DNA from: Liolophura sinensis
Taxonomy: Eukaryota > Mollusca > Polyplacophora > Chitonida > Chitonidae
Direction: 5' to 3'
Length of the DNA: 64,000 bases
Assembly: GCF_032854445.1 (NCBI RefSeq)
Contig: NC_088298.1
Span: forward strand, 21,105,295-21,169,294
The position numbers were made by a program, and so were the translations under genes. Positions 12,501-22,046 of this stretch are shown here, one piece after another; positions within the stretch are counted from its first letter, which is position 1, and every line of letters starts with the position of its first letter. The notes beneath the pieces are model-generated. The model was not told the DNA's origin, did no database searches, and was given only the letters and a program-made list of their open reading frames with translations.

Positions 12501-15500
12501 TGTTGAGATCGTAGTTAAGATCCTCTTAGCATTAAATTTCCTTTTCAAGCATGATTTTCCCCGAGCAGGTTTATGATTATTATCATGTTGACGTGTTACT
12601 GTCAGGTGATATTTGTTGTGTTTCTCCTGGACAGGATTTCCATTGTCACCTGAACACTAACGAAGTCGTGGGGTACCTGGCTGGAAGATGGGACCCTGCC
12701 TCTCATAGTAAGCTTCTCTAACTTGCATAGGAGTTTTGTTTACTTCAAACTTTTTAAAACTTGCAGACTTTTTGACTTCCAGACAGGGATAAATGTTAAA
12801 ATTTTTACTCAAATTTTGTTCCTTTTTAGCCCGCCATTACGAAGTAAGGCAAGGTGTTGTGAGTTTTAGGGAAAAGTGATGTTTGTGTCTGGGTTGGTGT
12901 GGTTGTCCGGGTAAGCTTTTGTGTTTGGCTCAGCTGAGTAAGGTTGTATGTTTGGGCCAGCTCATCTCACAATTTTAACATCACCTTCATGAAATTTGGT
13001 GGGAATGATGAACTTGATGTGGACAATTACTCCATTTTGATTATAAATTAGTAATGTTTGCTTTAAATATTCAAATTATCAGTTTTTTTGCATTTTATAC
13101 AAGCCAGTACTACGGTAGGCCAGGGTAAGGTTTTTGTTTGGGTCAGCTGTTGCCACAGTTTTTACATCATCTTGCTGAAACTTGGTGGGGACAATGGGCA
13201 TGCATTGAAGACCCCATCAAATAAATGATTTCAAGTAATTAGGTATATTTATATTTTTATTCAAATTATTAGGTTTTTGACTTTGTCTGTATGGTATGTG
13301 TTAGCCAGCACTAATCGGTTTTGTTGGCCAGGGTAAGGTTTTATGTTTGGATCAGATATTCCTACAGTTTTCGCAACATCTTTATGAAATGTGGTGCGAA
13401 TGATGAACAGGATTTGGGGATATACTCATTTTAAATAATTAGGGATATTTGCATTTTTAGCTTGCTGTTACCAAGCTTCCTCTCTTGGTGGTCAGCATTA
13501 AGATAGTGTAATGACTGGTTGACCCGTTTAAGTATAATAGGTCGGTTGAGAGAGCTTGCTTGCCTTTGTCAAGTTTTCTCGGCAAGCAGCACCAGATAAA
13601 AGAGTGATGGAAATCCAGGTACATTGCATCACACATCCTAAGGACTCTTCGTTGTCATATGATGAAAAATTTAGTATTCAGGGTTTAAACGTTGTACAGC
13701 ACTTAACACTCACTCAAAACTCACTCACTGACAGACATACATACATACATACACGGTGTGCACACCAGCGTTCACACTTTGCGCACACCATGAAGACATG
13801 ACCAGGCCTGAGATTTTTTCTCTTTTTGGAATTCCTCTTTGTTTATACTGAAAATGCGTGAGGAAAATGTTCAGAATTTAATTTGGAAATGCTAGAAATG
13901 TCAGATTATGAGTATTATGCATAGTTTCCTCTTTGTTATCCCAGTGTCTGTCTCATCCCTGACAGACCTGCTCAATATGACTTTAAATGTCCTGTCAACT
14001 ATAAAGGCTGCCATTTGAACTGAATCCATTGCCGGCGAGCTGTCAGGTTTCTCATTACTCTAGCTTTTGTCCCCACTGATCATCCTTTGTCCCCACTGAT
14101 CATACTTTGTCCCCACTGATCATCCTTTGTCCCCACTGATCATCCTTTGTCCCCACTGATCATCCTTTGTCCCCACTGATCGTCCTTTGTCCCCACTGAT
14201 CATACTTTGTCCCCATTGATCATACTTTGTCCCCACTGATCATCCTTTGTCCCCACTGATCATCCTTTGTCCCCACACATCATACTTTGTCCCCACACAT
14301 CATCCTTTGTCCCCACTCATCCATTGTCCCCACTCGTCATCCTTTGTCCCCACTCATCATCCTTGGTTACACTGAAAACTTATGCATCTGTGAGTGGATG
14401 GTGTACCCTGTCTGCTGTTTCATTGAGGCAGCCTTATCAATATGGCCTGCTGCAAGGAGACACTATCCTGCAGTAAATGTACGGTTGAAAATGATGTTAT
14501 TGTTCTCAAAAAAATAAACAAACTTGAACAGTATACTGTTTCAGTTTTTCACATTCAGCAGATCTTTCTATCCATGATTCTGTTTTGTTTCAGTTTTACA
14601 CATTCAGCAGGCGTTTCCATGTCGCTGTCATTTAGGAGACAAGGACAATGCTCCAGCTATAGAGGAAGAGGTCAGAAAAGAACACATTTGCTGCCTAGAT
14701 TTGGATAAAAACAGAATGCTCTGCTTTGGAGAAATTTACTTTGCCTGTAAATTTGATAAATTAGCATGAAGAAAATGAGTAAATATGTGATAAANNNNNN
14801 NNNNNNNNNNNNNNNNNNNNNNNNNNNNNNNNNNNNNNNNNNNNNNNNNNNNNNNNNNNNNNNNNNNNNNNNNNNNNNNNNNNNNNNNNNNNNNNNNNNN
14901 NNNNNNNNNNNNNNNNNNNNNNNNNNNNNNNNNNNNNNNNNNNNNNNNNNNNNNNNNNNNNNNNNNNNNNNNNNNNNNNNNNNNNNNNNNNNNNTGTTGA
15001 TGTTAAAGCAGTGGGAAGTTCAAGAACATTGCCTCAACAATACATGCATAGCTGTCCATGTTTTCTTTACTGGTACATGTGAAGTTAAGCTATTCAGTTA
15101 TCAGTTTCTTAAAATTTGTTAATTGAGAAAACATTATCTTCAGCAGATCAAATTTAATTATCATGCGGTAACATAACCAGAAAGAAGATAACTGATTGGC
15201 AGTCAGTGTTTGAACCTATAGTTGAAACACTGATTTTTAACATGTTGATTTTCTCTGAAAGGAAAATCGACACAATTTTACAGACGCATTTTCAGAAACT
15301 GTATACCATAGAGCTTTGTGAGGACTGTTGTCTTAAGTTGTAAACTTTCTGTGGGGAGTAGTGGATTACCGGTAGTCGATCAGTGACAGCTGCCCACACC
15401 TGTGTCACGCCTCAGTCAGTCTCACCACCTTGGCAAGACGGGTAGGGCCGAGAAACAGACTGCTGGTTTTTTAAAGATTCGCTTTTTTCCATTGAGCAGT

Positions 15501-18500
15501 TGTAAGAGGCATGGATTGACTCGGTGTTGTGATGAATGTCAAGATGTTAAAAAAAAAAAAATGTTCACACCATGTAGATCCCAGCAGATGGTACAATTAC
15601 CGGTACTTGGAAAGATGAAGGCCTGCCTCTGCCTGTATTTTGGCCCACATTATCATAGGCCTACAGGTCTTGCATTTGACTCGATCAACATTCGGACTCA
15701 TCGATGAGTATGTGAAATGGCTAGCGAATAGCCACCTTTTAAGTCTTCCTTTACAGTTCTTTCACTTTTGAGGCCATGTGTGGCCACACCAACGTGTGGT
15801 GTGGGTTAGCTTCATGATCCTTACATCTATACGTCGAAACAGACATTCGTATACCAGCCATACCACCAATAAGGATGTTCCAGGTCAATCATCGCAAGGC
15901 CATTTCCCAAAACGACCTATAACCCAGCTGAAAGTTGGGGGTGACACCCAAACAGTACATACATGTAGTCTTATAAACAGCACTAGAATTGTATGTGCGT
16001 TGTATGTTTTTTTTGGATTTACTGCAAGGAAAATACTAACCTGCTTTGAAAATGTCAAGTGCAGTAAGAAGAAGAAATTTTTGACAGAAATCCGATAATA
16101 ACAGAATTAATGTCTGAGCATTTGTAACACCTAGTGATTTTACTTGGTGGACTGAACTGATACTGTTAGCCTGGCACTTGGAGGCCGTTCAATTCACCAT
16201 AGGGGTGATTGACCAATTTAAGTTACATAAACAGTGATTTGAGGTTCTTTCCCTGAGTAGTCGCCACCCCTCTCATAATTTAATAGACTGGCTCAAACTT
16301 GAACTTACCAGATGAAGCAGAAGGCTGGTAACAATCCCTGCTTCCTGTGAATAAAAAGCTTTTACTGCCGCATTAAAAATAAAAAAAAGTTCCAAAAGTT
16401 TTTTCACAGTAGGTAATTGTTCATTCACCAATATATGTACCTGTAGGCCTGCTGATTTAGGAAAGCTGCTTAAGAACATATTGTCAGTGAGATACATACA
16501 AGCTGTGAATTTCCATAATATTTTAATCGTAAGCACAATATTTAAAATTGTGAGCGTGTTATCTTGTAATAATTTCTATAGCCACTACCTGTAGTGATTG
16601 TTCTGCATGCAGTCTTGATTTTTGTAATCCGCATACACTTTGCATATTCTGTCTCACTAACGCCCAACTGAAGAGTTTGTCAAGATACTTCAGTTTTATT
16701 TAAGTCGGAAAGAACTGAGTGAGGTTTCCATGGGAAGGATGTTGAGGTAGGTGGTAATGTATTTACTGAGGCCATGTCGTACTGTGCATCCTTCGTAACT
16801 TTTGAGCACACCTTTAGAGTGATTAGTAGATAAATACTCGTGAGAATTTGGCAATTCTTGTCTTTGCTTTAAACATTAGGACACAGAACATATATGTTTG
16901 ATCTTGCGTCTGGAAATGACTTTCCAGAGCCTCCTGTGTCCCAAACCAGCAGGTGGCAGATGAAATTTACATGGTTTGTATTCTCGTCCGGAATTGGGAA
17001 ATCAGGCCTTTCATCTTGAACTTTGTTTGTTTTGAGCGCACACTGTTTATTTACTTTCTGCCAAATTAGCGATGACTTTCCCAGCAACAAGTATATGCGT
17101 TTCGATATACTCTCAAGGTTGACTGGTACATTATAAAGTATAACGCCCGGTTCAGCTAATTTAATGACATACATACATTAATGTATATGCTATGCTAACT
17201 TTTTCTTGAAACACCTGTGGTAATCTCCTCATTGAGACTCAGCTGTCATATTTATGTCATGGTCCCTCCAATGTGGTCAGTAGTAAAAGGGAAGTCAACC
17301 AACAAGTCAGACCCACATGCTTCAGGTGTTTTATAAACATTTGTAATGTAGCATTGTTAATTTAGTACTCAAACGCCAGTCATCCATGCTCCATTCTTAT
17401 ATGGGCCCTGAATACCAGTAGGGAGGAAGACAAGCGATTGGTAGATTCAAGACAATGCTGTGGATATGCTACCTGATGCGGTAGGGTGTCAATGTTCCCC
17501 TGTAAATAATGCCACACAACCATGAACTTTAAATATCAGATAGCATAGTTCGTAAAACACAGCCGGGAAAACGGAATGGGGAGAGTTTTGGGTAACGAAG
17601 TGGCAAAGAGATTTTTTCACTGTTGATGTTCTGGTATCAGTGTTTTTGTCTTTTATTTTTTTTATATATAACGTATATACTGAAAAATGACATTGTGAGT
17701 TGCTGTGTACAAGCTGTCAGGAAAGCCTGGCTTTCTAGGCCAGGGTAGGCGTATACTCCAGCTGTCCTAGCTGCCATGTCGATGTCACCTGCTGCGAGCC
17801 CTTCGCACGAAACTTGGATGATCTACCCGATTTCTTTCTGTGTATCTCAATTAATGTGTGTCTTTTATTGCGAGGGTACAGTAATTATTTTCCTAGCTCC
17901 AAAAAAAAAAAAAAAAAAAACCCCAAAAAACATCACTGCTGTATCCTCAGGGAAAGCTAATTCCTCTTTTTCTGATCTGCAAAGATAAGGGAGTTTCTTA
18001 ATAAGATATTCCAAGAAAATGCCCTAGAAAACCTTTTTTTTCACAGTGAAATTTATTGACAGTTCTTAAATTTTGATGAGCAGGACCTTGAGAGACCTTG
18101 AAAAGTTATAAATCAGTTTTAAGACCTTTGAGCCTTGTTCACATGGTTTGATTTAATAAAAGCTAAATTTGTGTAATTGTTGTACAATAACACCCTGTGA
18201 ACACAACTTTCAAGCTTGGTTTCTTCTCCAACCCCAGATTTCTTTCTCCTGCCTATATGTTTGGTTTGAGATAGTATGTCACTCTTTGTTGTTTTTTATA
18301 TCCCACACTTCAACAAAAGTGATAGATATTAATTTGGATCTGTCTGTACTGTTCCATTATGGATACATGGTAAGAAAAAAAACAGAGAAAACAAGTTAAA
18401 AGTTTTATATTATTCTGATTCACTGTCAATTTTGTAGAATAACTTTGTCATCTGGTATATTTCAGAAACGGTTGGTAGATTTCTACTCTACTAGAAAAGA

Positions 18501-18957
18501 GTTCATCAACTTTACGGATCAGTGGGAGCCATCGTGGACTTACCTGGATAAATTAAAGGTGAGCCTTCTGCATGGACCCACAATGGCTGGCTAAGCTGAT
18601 AAATTTGCTTTACTGATAAGAAGAAAAGACAACACAAACAAAATGTATATATGTGTCAATTGAGAATCCCACTTAAAGATTAAAAAGTGTACATTTTTAA
18701 ATTTATGATGCATAACTGAGCTATCGCAAAAAGGCACACCCTTAGGAAGTCAAAAGGGCCTTGTGTTATCAGTCTTAACTGGTCAAGCTGATTGATATAG
18801 TGTCCCACAGACTGTATCTACATATATATGTTTAGTCATATCCTTAAGCTGTGTTGTTTTTTTTCAGTGCTCTTTATCCAACAAGTTTCCCAAAGACCAG
18901 ACGGATGGGAAGATTTTGGAATTCCTGGATAACATCCTAGTGGGCAGTCATAAATAA
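3235..18957 (+). CDS. MPND: MPND-like protein: RAMA domain plus MPN (JAMM) domain; 11 exons seen, catalytic-core exons missing
   Basis: Exons 3235-3507, 5108-5254, 6021-6113, 9003-9151, 10392-10438, 11088-11325, 12048-12144, 12635-12707, 14594-14670, 18466-18558 and 18868-18957 all have AG acceptors and GT donors (initial and terminal exons aside). The first nine join in one frame (398 codons) and the last two add 60 residues plus TAA. Residues 1-60 are acidic and Ser-rich. About 61-155 form the RAMA domain (GVTLPMLIQDGIIDPGE; SPSAWAIHCKQLVNPAKK). About 175-315 are a polar linker. The MPN domain starts near residue 316 and includes the EVVGYL motif with the conserved Glu (E358). The vertebrate protein is about 470 aa; here 458 aa are visible and about 110-120 residues carrying the HxHP...D zinc site are absent. 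The family acts as a JAMM-type deubiquitinase-like nuclear protein, and RAMA domains have been linked to sensing modified DNA. Identification is by recognised motif order and exon-to-exon similarity. ATG 3235 was chosen because an in-frame TAG lies at 3196-3198. Confidence 0.88.
3888..4050 (-). mobile_element. SINE family 1, minus orientation, internally deleted
   Basis: Runs from a TTTATTTATTTG tail through GCGGCCAGCATTATTGTGGG to GCATTGGTGAGAGACTCCTG on the + strand, the reverse complement of family 1. The middle GC-rich part is missing. It lies in MPND intron 1. Confidence 0.8.
4755..4816 (+). repeat. Family 1 SINE 3' tail
   Basis: TTCTTGATTATGGCATAAAA then CACCAGTCAAATAAATAAAT. Similar isolated tails occur at about 7982-8055, 9647-9700, 30930-30985, 48110-48150, 54730-54787 and 55845-55875. 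Confidence 0.75.
5108..5254 (+). CDS. MPND: MPND exon 2: RAMA domain core
   Basis: Phase 0 to phase 0, 49 codons, acceptor TTGACAG and donor GTATGG. It carries GQKFVGDLLPSGKIQW and then FNSPSAWAIHCKQLVNPAKK, ending GCGWSS. This is the most conserved block of the MPND RAMA domain and the strongest single piece of evidence for the gene's identity. Confidence 0.92.
5560..5655 (+). repeat. 19-bp tandem repeat, about five copies
   Basis: Unit ACTGTAACAATCCAATGCT, in the MPND intron between the two RAMA exons 5108-5254 and 6021-6113. Confidence 0.9.
6021..6113 (+). CDS. MPND: MPND exon 3: end of RAMA domain
   Basis: Phase 0 to phase 0, 31 codons, acceptor ACTTGTAG and donor GTAAGT. It begins IKYKGKKLDAYKSAW, matching the family's VKYKGQKLDKYKATW segment directly after GCGWSS. 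It is too short to show up as an obvious open frame and was found by looking for that segment. Confidence 0.88.
6476..6545 (+). repeat. 20-bp tandem repeat, three to four copies
   Basis: Unit GTAGTGAAAATCATGAAATC, in MPND intron 3; a looser echo (GTCATGAATT) occurs at 7880-7945. Confidence 0.8.
8786..8911 (+). repeat. 63-bp tandem duplication
   Basis: ACTTCTCAAAAACTGCTCAA at 8786 recurs at 8849 and both are followed by AAAATTCTCTTGTTGAAAA. It lies just upstream of MPND exon 4. Confidence 0.9.
9003..9151 (+). CDS. MPND: MPND exon 4: polar linker
   Basis: Starts in phase 0 after TTGTTGTTGTAG and leaves two bases before GTGAGC at 9152. It encodes a Ser/Pro/Glu-rich, probably disordered stretch (SSLPAPEDLRPKKEPV). 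The sequence is not conserved enough to identify alone; assignment rests on splice sites and phase. Confidence 0.75.
9911..10146 (-). mobile_element. SINE family 1, minus orientation, in MPND intron 4
   Basis: On + it reads TTTATTTATTTATTTGATTA, CAGCATTATGGTGGGAGGAA, GAGGAAGCCAACATGAGCTG and GGTGAGGGGCTCCTGGGTCA. It lacks the extreme tRNA 5' end. Confidence 0.85.
10392..10438 (+). CDS. MPND: MPND exon 5: short linker exon
   Basis: A 47-bp exon after the acceptor GTGTTTCAG, with donor GTAGAA at 10439. It completes a split Arg codon and encodes KLDAAWKAEDAGQEE. Phases on both sides agree with the neighbouring exons. Being so short it could be optional. Confidence 0.68.
11088..11325 (+). CDS. 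MPND: MPND exon 6: long Ser/Lys/Glu linker
   Basis: Acceptor TTTTTGCAG and donor GTGAGC at 11326. It encodes about 79 residues rich in charged and Ser residues, ending LVKYSSLGKRTAE and a split Gln codon. The final part resembles the region just before the MPN domain in vertebrate MPND. A TGA directly after the donor shows the frame is closed if the intron is retained. Confidence 0.78.
12048..12144 (+). CDS. MPND: MPND exon 7: start of MPN domain
   Basis: Acceptor CTTTTCAG, donor GTGAGT at 12145, ending in phase 0. It encodes VLVECISFNSIGKVQPFRAA then ISSNCILLI, the first strands and helix of the MPN fold. It is closely similar in pattern to the family's VEVTSFAAINKFQPFNVAVS block. Confidence 0.87.
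12635..12707 (+). CDS. MPND: MPND exon 8: MPN helix with catalytic-type Glu
   Basis: Acceptor TCCTGGACAG, donor GTAAGC at 12708. It reads DFHCHLNTNEVVGYLAGRWD. The Glu of NEVVGYL is in the position of the conserved general-acid/base Glu of JAMM proteases, so the upstream half of an active MPN+ domain is intact. Confidence 0.9.
12910..13460 (+). repeat. Three diverged tandem copies of a unit of about 190 bp
   Basis: GGTTGTATGTTTGGGCCAGC, GGTTTTTGTTTGGGTCAGCT and GGTTTTATGTTTGGATCAGA each start a copy. Each is followed by a CATC(A/T)...TGAAA(C/T)(T/G)TGGTG...AATGATGAA or similar block. All lie within one MPND intron. Confidence 0.7.
13473..13735 (+). mobile_element. 5'-truncated SINE, family 2, in MPND intron
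   Basis: Matches family 2 from the AGCTTCCTC...GTCAGCAT body to a decayed GGTTTAAACGTTGTACAGC / ACTCACTC tail; the tRNA head is missing. A (CATA)n run follows at about 13735-13755. Confidence 0.65.
14064..14365 (+). repeat. 20-bp tandem repeat, about 15 copies, MPND intron
   Basis: Unit TTTGTCCCCACTGATCATCC with few changes; the last four units carry CACATCAT or CTCATCAT variants. The overlapping open frames here are artefacts of the repeat. Confidence 0.93.
14594..14670 (+). CDS. MPND: MPND exon 9: MPN domain, last exon before the gap
   Basis: Acceptor TTTTGTTTCAG, donor GTCAGA at 14671, ending in phase 0. It encodes ILHIQQAFPCRCHLGDKDNA and then an acidic AIEEE. It aligns with the family's LRAFPCRSRLGD...AIEEE just before the metal-binding segment. 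The assembly gap starts 124 bp downstream. Confidence 0.88.
14795..14994. other. Assembly gap of exactly 200 N
   Basis: Bases 14795-14994 are all N. The round number suggests a placeholder rather than a measured size, so real sequence of unknown length may be missing. It falls in the MPND intron following exon 9, exactly where the JAMM metal-binding exons should be. Confidence 0.97.
15832..15940 (+). repeat. Dispersed repeat R1, copy 1 (MPND intron)
   Basis: GTCGAAACAGACATTCGTAT ... CAATCATCGCAAGGCCATTTCC. Shared with 36559-36742 and 43617-43776. Confidence 0.7.
18466..18558 (+). CDS. MPND: MPND penultimate visible exon: C-terminal MPN helix
   Basis: Acceptor ATATTTCAG, donor GTGAGC at 18559, 31 codons. 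It reads KRLVDFYSTRKEF and ends WTYLDKLK, matching the family's LLVEFYK...TYLDKLK. It therefore lies about 110 residues downstream of exon 9 in the protein. Confidence 0.87.
18868..18957 (+). CDS. MPND: MPND terminal exon
   Basis: Acceptor GTTTTTTTTCAG, 29 codons then TAA at 18955-18957. It encodes CSLSNKFPKDQTDGKILEFL and finishes VGSHK, similar in length and pattern to the C-terminal tail of vertebrate MPND (TPKDQ...). Confidence 0.85.
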   Translation, partial: CSLSNKFPKDQTDGKILEFLDNILVGSHK

Positions 18958-19950
18958 TGGTTACGCCCAATGTTCATTGTAACGTGCAAATCAGTTTACC
19001 AAAATATTCAGAAACATGCTGTTGTTGTAAAGTTCTGATGCAAAGACAATATTTCATAGAACTTGCCCTTGAAGCATAATACCACATCATCAGAAGAGTG
19101 ATTTAAGCTTTTCTCAAGCCTCTTCATCTTTAGATGGTACACCCTGTAATTTTCTTAATTGTAGGACAGATATCAGCGGAAATGAGAGCAAAAATTTACA
19201 TTTCTCTCTCTCTTACTTTTTTGGAAAAGTAAAGATATGTATATGTTGTTCATTAGATGGACTGTAAAGAATGTGAGAAAAGAGAAACAGTGTATTCCTG
19301 TTACAATCACATGCATATCGATGAAAAAGAGCAGACCAGGTATCTCAATAATTAGAAGAATTTCAGTATATTATAATGCGGTGTAGACGCTCTACAGCTT
19401 GTCTGCTTTTTTTTTTTTTATCTACACAAATCAAATTGACTAAAAAAGATGAATATATTTTTTGGAGAGAATTCATTGAGAGAGATACTGTATGAGCCTA
19501 TAAAATGAATATATAGTATTAAAGTGTATATATTGAGATTTTCTTCATACACTGAACAATTTAACCTGTATTTGATGTAAAATTTCATCCATGGCAAAGT
19601 TACCCATTTAGCCTGATTCTCTATTGATCTTAGAAATAGGTTTTGAGAATTATTTGGAAGATGTATCACAGGATAAAAGATAAGTTTCAGCACCAAAATT
19701 AATATTTGAGGCGTTTTATTTCTCTCTGAAAATGCAATTCTTTGAGTGAATTTTTAGGTCGAGTGCAGTATGTAGATTGTTGATCAGAATATCAATTATG
19801 TTTAAAAAAAAAAAAGAAAACAAAAAAAAAAACATCTACCTACAGAGCATCACAATAGTGTATCATTTTTGTCAAACTTACATGTTCTACCTTCCTGAAA
19901 TCTATGCAACTGGTGAATTGGACTCAGGTAAAATAATAAGTATACATGCA
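18958..19950 (+). other. Probable MPND 3' UTR and flank
   Basis: AT-rich sequence following the MPND stop codon; no coding frame stands out. No clear AATAAA plus GT-rich site is visible in the first kilobase, so the transcript end is unknown. Confidence 0.4.
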
Positions 19951-19959
19951 CATCGGTTA

Positions 19960-20660
19960 CAAGGCAGGAACATTCTGTTTAGTTTCAGAACAGGTATATT
20001 ATTTGTAAACACCACCTTTAATTACAGAACAAGAACATTGTTTTCAAAACATCACATTGGTTACAGAACATCACAGTAGTTACAGTATAGACACATTGTT
20101 TATGGAACACTATCTTAGTCGCAGAAGAGGTACATTGTTTTCAGGACATCACAAATGTTACAGAACCAGTGTATTGTTTTTGGAACATCCTGTTGGTTAC
20201 AGACCACCACAATGGTTACAGTACCAGTATATTGTTTTTTTTGGAACATCATGTTGGTTACAGACCACCACAATGGTTACAGTACCAGTATATTGTTTTT
20301 TTGGAACATCATGTTGGTTACAGACCACCACAATGGTTACAGAACTGGTACATGTACATAGTTTAAAAAACACCACATTACAGAACAGGCTAATTGTTTT
20401 CAGATCAAAACATTGTTTGCACAATGGGTCCATTGTTTTCAGAGCATCACATTGTTTGCACAATGGGTCCATAGTTTTCAGATCATCACATTGTTTGCAC
20501 AGTGGGTCCATTGTTTTCAGATCATCGCATTGTTTGCACAGTGGGTCCATTGTTTTTAGATCATCCCATTGTTTGCACAATGGCTCCATTGTTTACGGAT
20601 CAGGCACATCCTTTCAAGAACAACACATTTTATACAGAACAGTGACACTGTTTACGGAAC
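19960..20660 (+). repeat. Minisatellite cluster: 60-bp and 39-bp units
   Basis: Three 60-61-bp units share GGTTACAGACCACCACAATG (20195, 20256, 20316). Five 39-bp units carry CATTGTTTGCACA (20411, 20450, 20489, 20528, 20567). Flanking sequence is a looser array of ACATTGTTT...CAGAACATCAC modules. Open frames of up to 225 codons on both strands result from the repeat and are not genes. Confidence 0.9.
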
Positions 20661-21707
20661 ATCACATTCTGGCTGAGGTAGGTTTTGATGTGCATTTAAA
20701 CAAATACATGTCATGTAATGAACAGGTTACATAACCTTTACATCATACCAGATTGTATTATCGCTGTAACGCACACCTCCTGAGACAATTCATAAGAGTA
20801 CTTAACATCATGGTGGTTTGAAAAGTCTTTTGGAAAAATGGAAATGATCAAGGACTTAAGGGACGATACAGAGGGCTGTTCTAGATGTCCCTTGATGCTT
20901 GTTTGCTTTATGACATGCAGCTGCTTCCCTACGGACTGATGTAGAGTAAGCCGAGGTGGAATCTCAGAAGTCTTCCGGGTTCATGCTGGTTTTTACGGGA
21001 CAGGTGATGTCTCGGGCAAAAAAACACGGCTAAAAGACGTGATTTTATGATAGTTGCTATACACTATACATCTGACAGACCCGATCTCTGGCCACTCCAA
21101 TTTCATATTTTCCTTCCAGATTTTCCAGACTTCATTCACACAGAACCAGTCACAGCCCCCTCTTCCCACCTGAAAGTACATGTACAGTCGTTTCATTGTT
21201 CACATTAAAATACTATATTTAAGTTTCAGTACTTCACCGTAAAAAAATTTCTGATACTGTCATTCACAGGTCATTATTTTTGATGAAACACTTTTTGATC
21301 TGTTTGTATCTATCACTGAAAATTATGTGTTATCTTTTAAAGGTTTATGAACCAGTCAGCTGTTTCTAATGACAGTTATGCTTTGCAAAAACTCTGTATT
21401 TGGTCAGTATACCATTATTTATCTTCGTGAATATATGCATGATATTGTCAAACGTCTAGGATGTACAGTAACGAGTGGTAAATCGTGATTGTTTTGTGAT
21501 GTAGAATTTAATTAATTGACCAGAAGCACTTTTCATGGTGCCTGGTACAAGCAATGATCATTGATTTAATCGCAATCATTATGCATAATAGTCCTTTACT
21601 GGATTTTTGGTGAAACGTTTAAGAAGCTGTTGACTGTTTCTTTCTAAGTTAGTATGTGTACAAGAATGCAGTTTTTTTTTTCTTAACCTGGTACCTTTTC
21701 CTGCACA

Positions 21708-22046
21708 ATGGCTACTCAGTTCCAATCTAACTTGAACAGTTCTCTTGCAACAGTGTTAAAAGTTTACATTCAAAACATCATTGCAAAGGCAGGTATGAGC
21801 AATAGGCTGTACAGCTTGGACCTGAATTACTGCAGGATGGAAGGGTTCCCTGTGAGTAAATCTCTTTACAATGGTAACTGGTTATTAATAGAAGATAATG
21901 CTGAATTCTGTGCTGAAGTTTTCACTTGGATTAGAATTTGTTCTTTGTATTTGTTTCGCAGACAAATGTTTGGTAATAGCTGGGACATTTATGCACACTC
22001 TCTTAAATTAATCAAACTATTTGAAGCTCAAAATTTTTATATTTAA
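21708..22046 (+). CDS. Unrecognised open frame, 112 aa, doubtful
   Basis: ATG-initiated frame MATQFQSNLNSSLATVLKVY... in the AT-rich stretch downstream of MPND. It shows no recognised domain or repeat. It may lie in a long 3' UTR or be chance. Confidence 0.15.
   Translation: MATQFQSNLNSSLATVLKVYIQNIIAKAGMSNRLYSLDLNYCRMEGFPVSKSLYNGNWLLIEDNAEFCAEVFTWIRICSLYLFRRQMFGNSWDIYAHSLKLIKLFEAQNFYI

Noticed and set aside
14267-14517. Frames encoding repeated SPHIILCPH-like peptides
   Set aside because: Products of the 20-bp tandem array.
14766-15122. 118-codon frame spanning the N run
   Set aside because: It is open only because N codons are not stops; no recognisable coding sequence exists on either side.
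20057-20734. 225-codon open frame (and 130 codons on the other strand)
   Set aside because: Both are produced by 39-bp and 60-bp tandem units; repeated peptide blocks mirror the DNA period.
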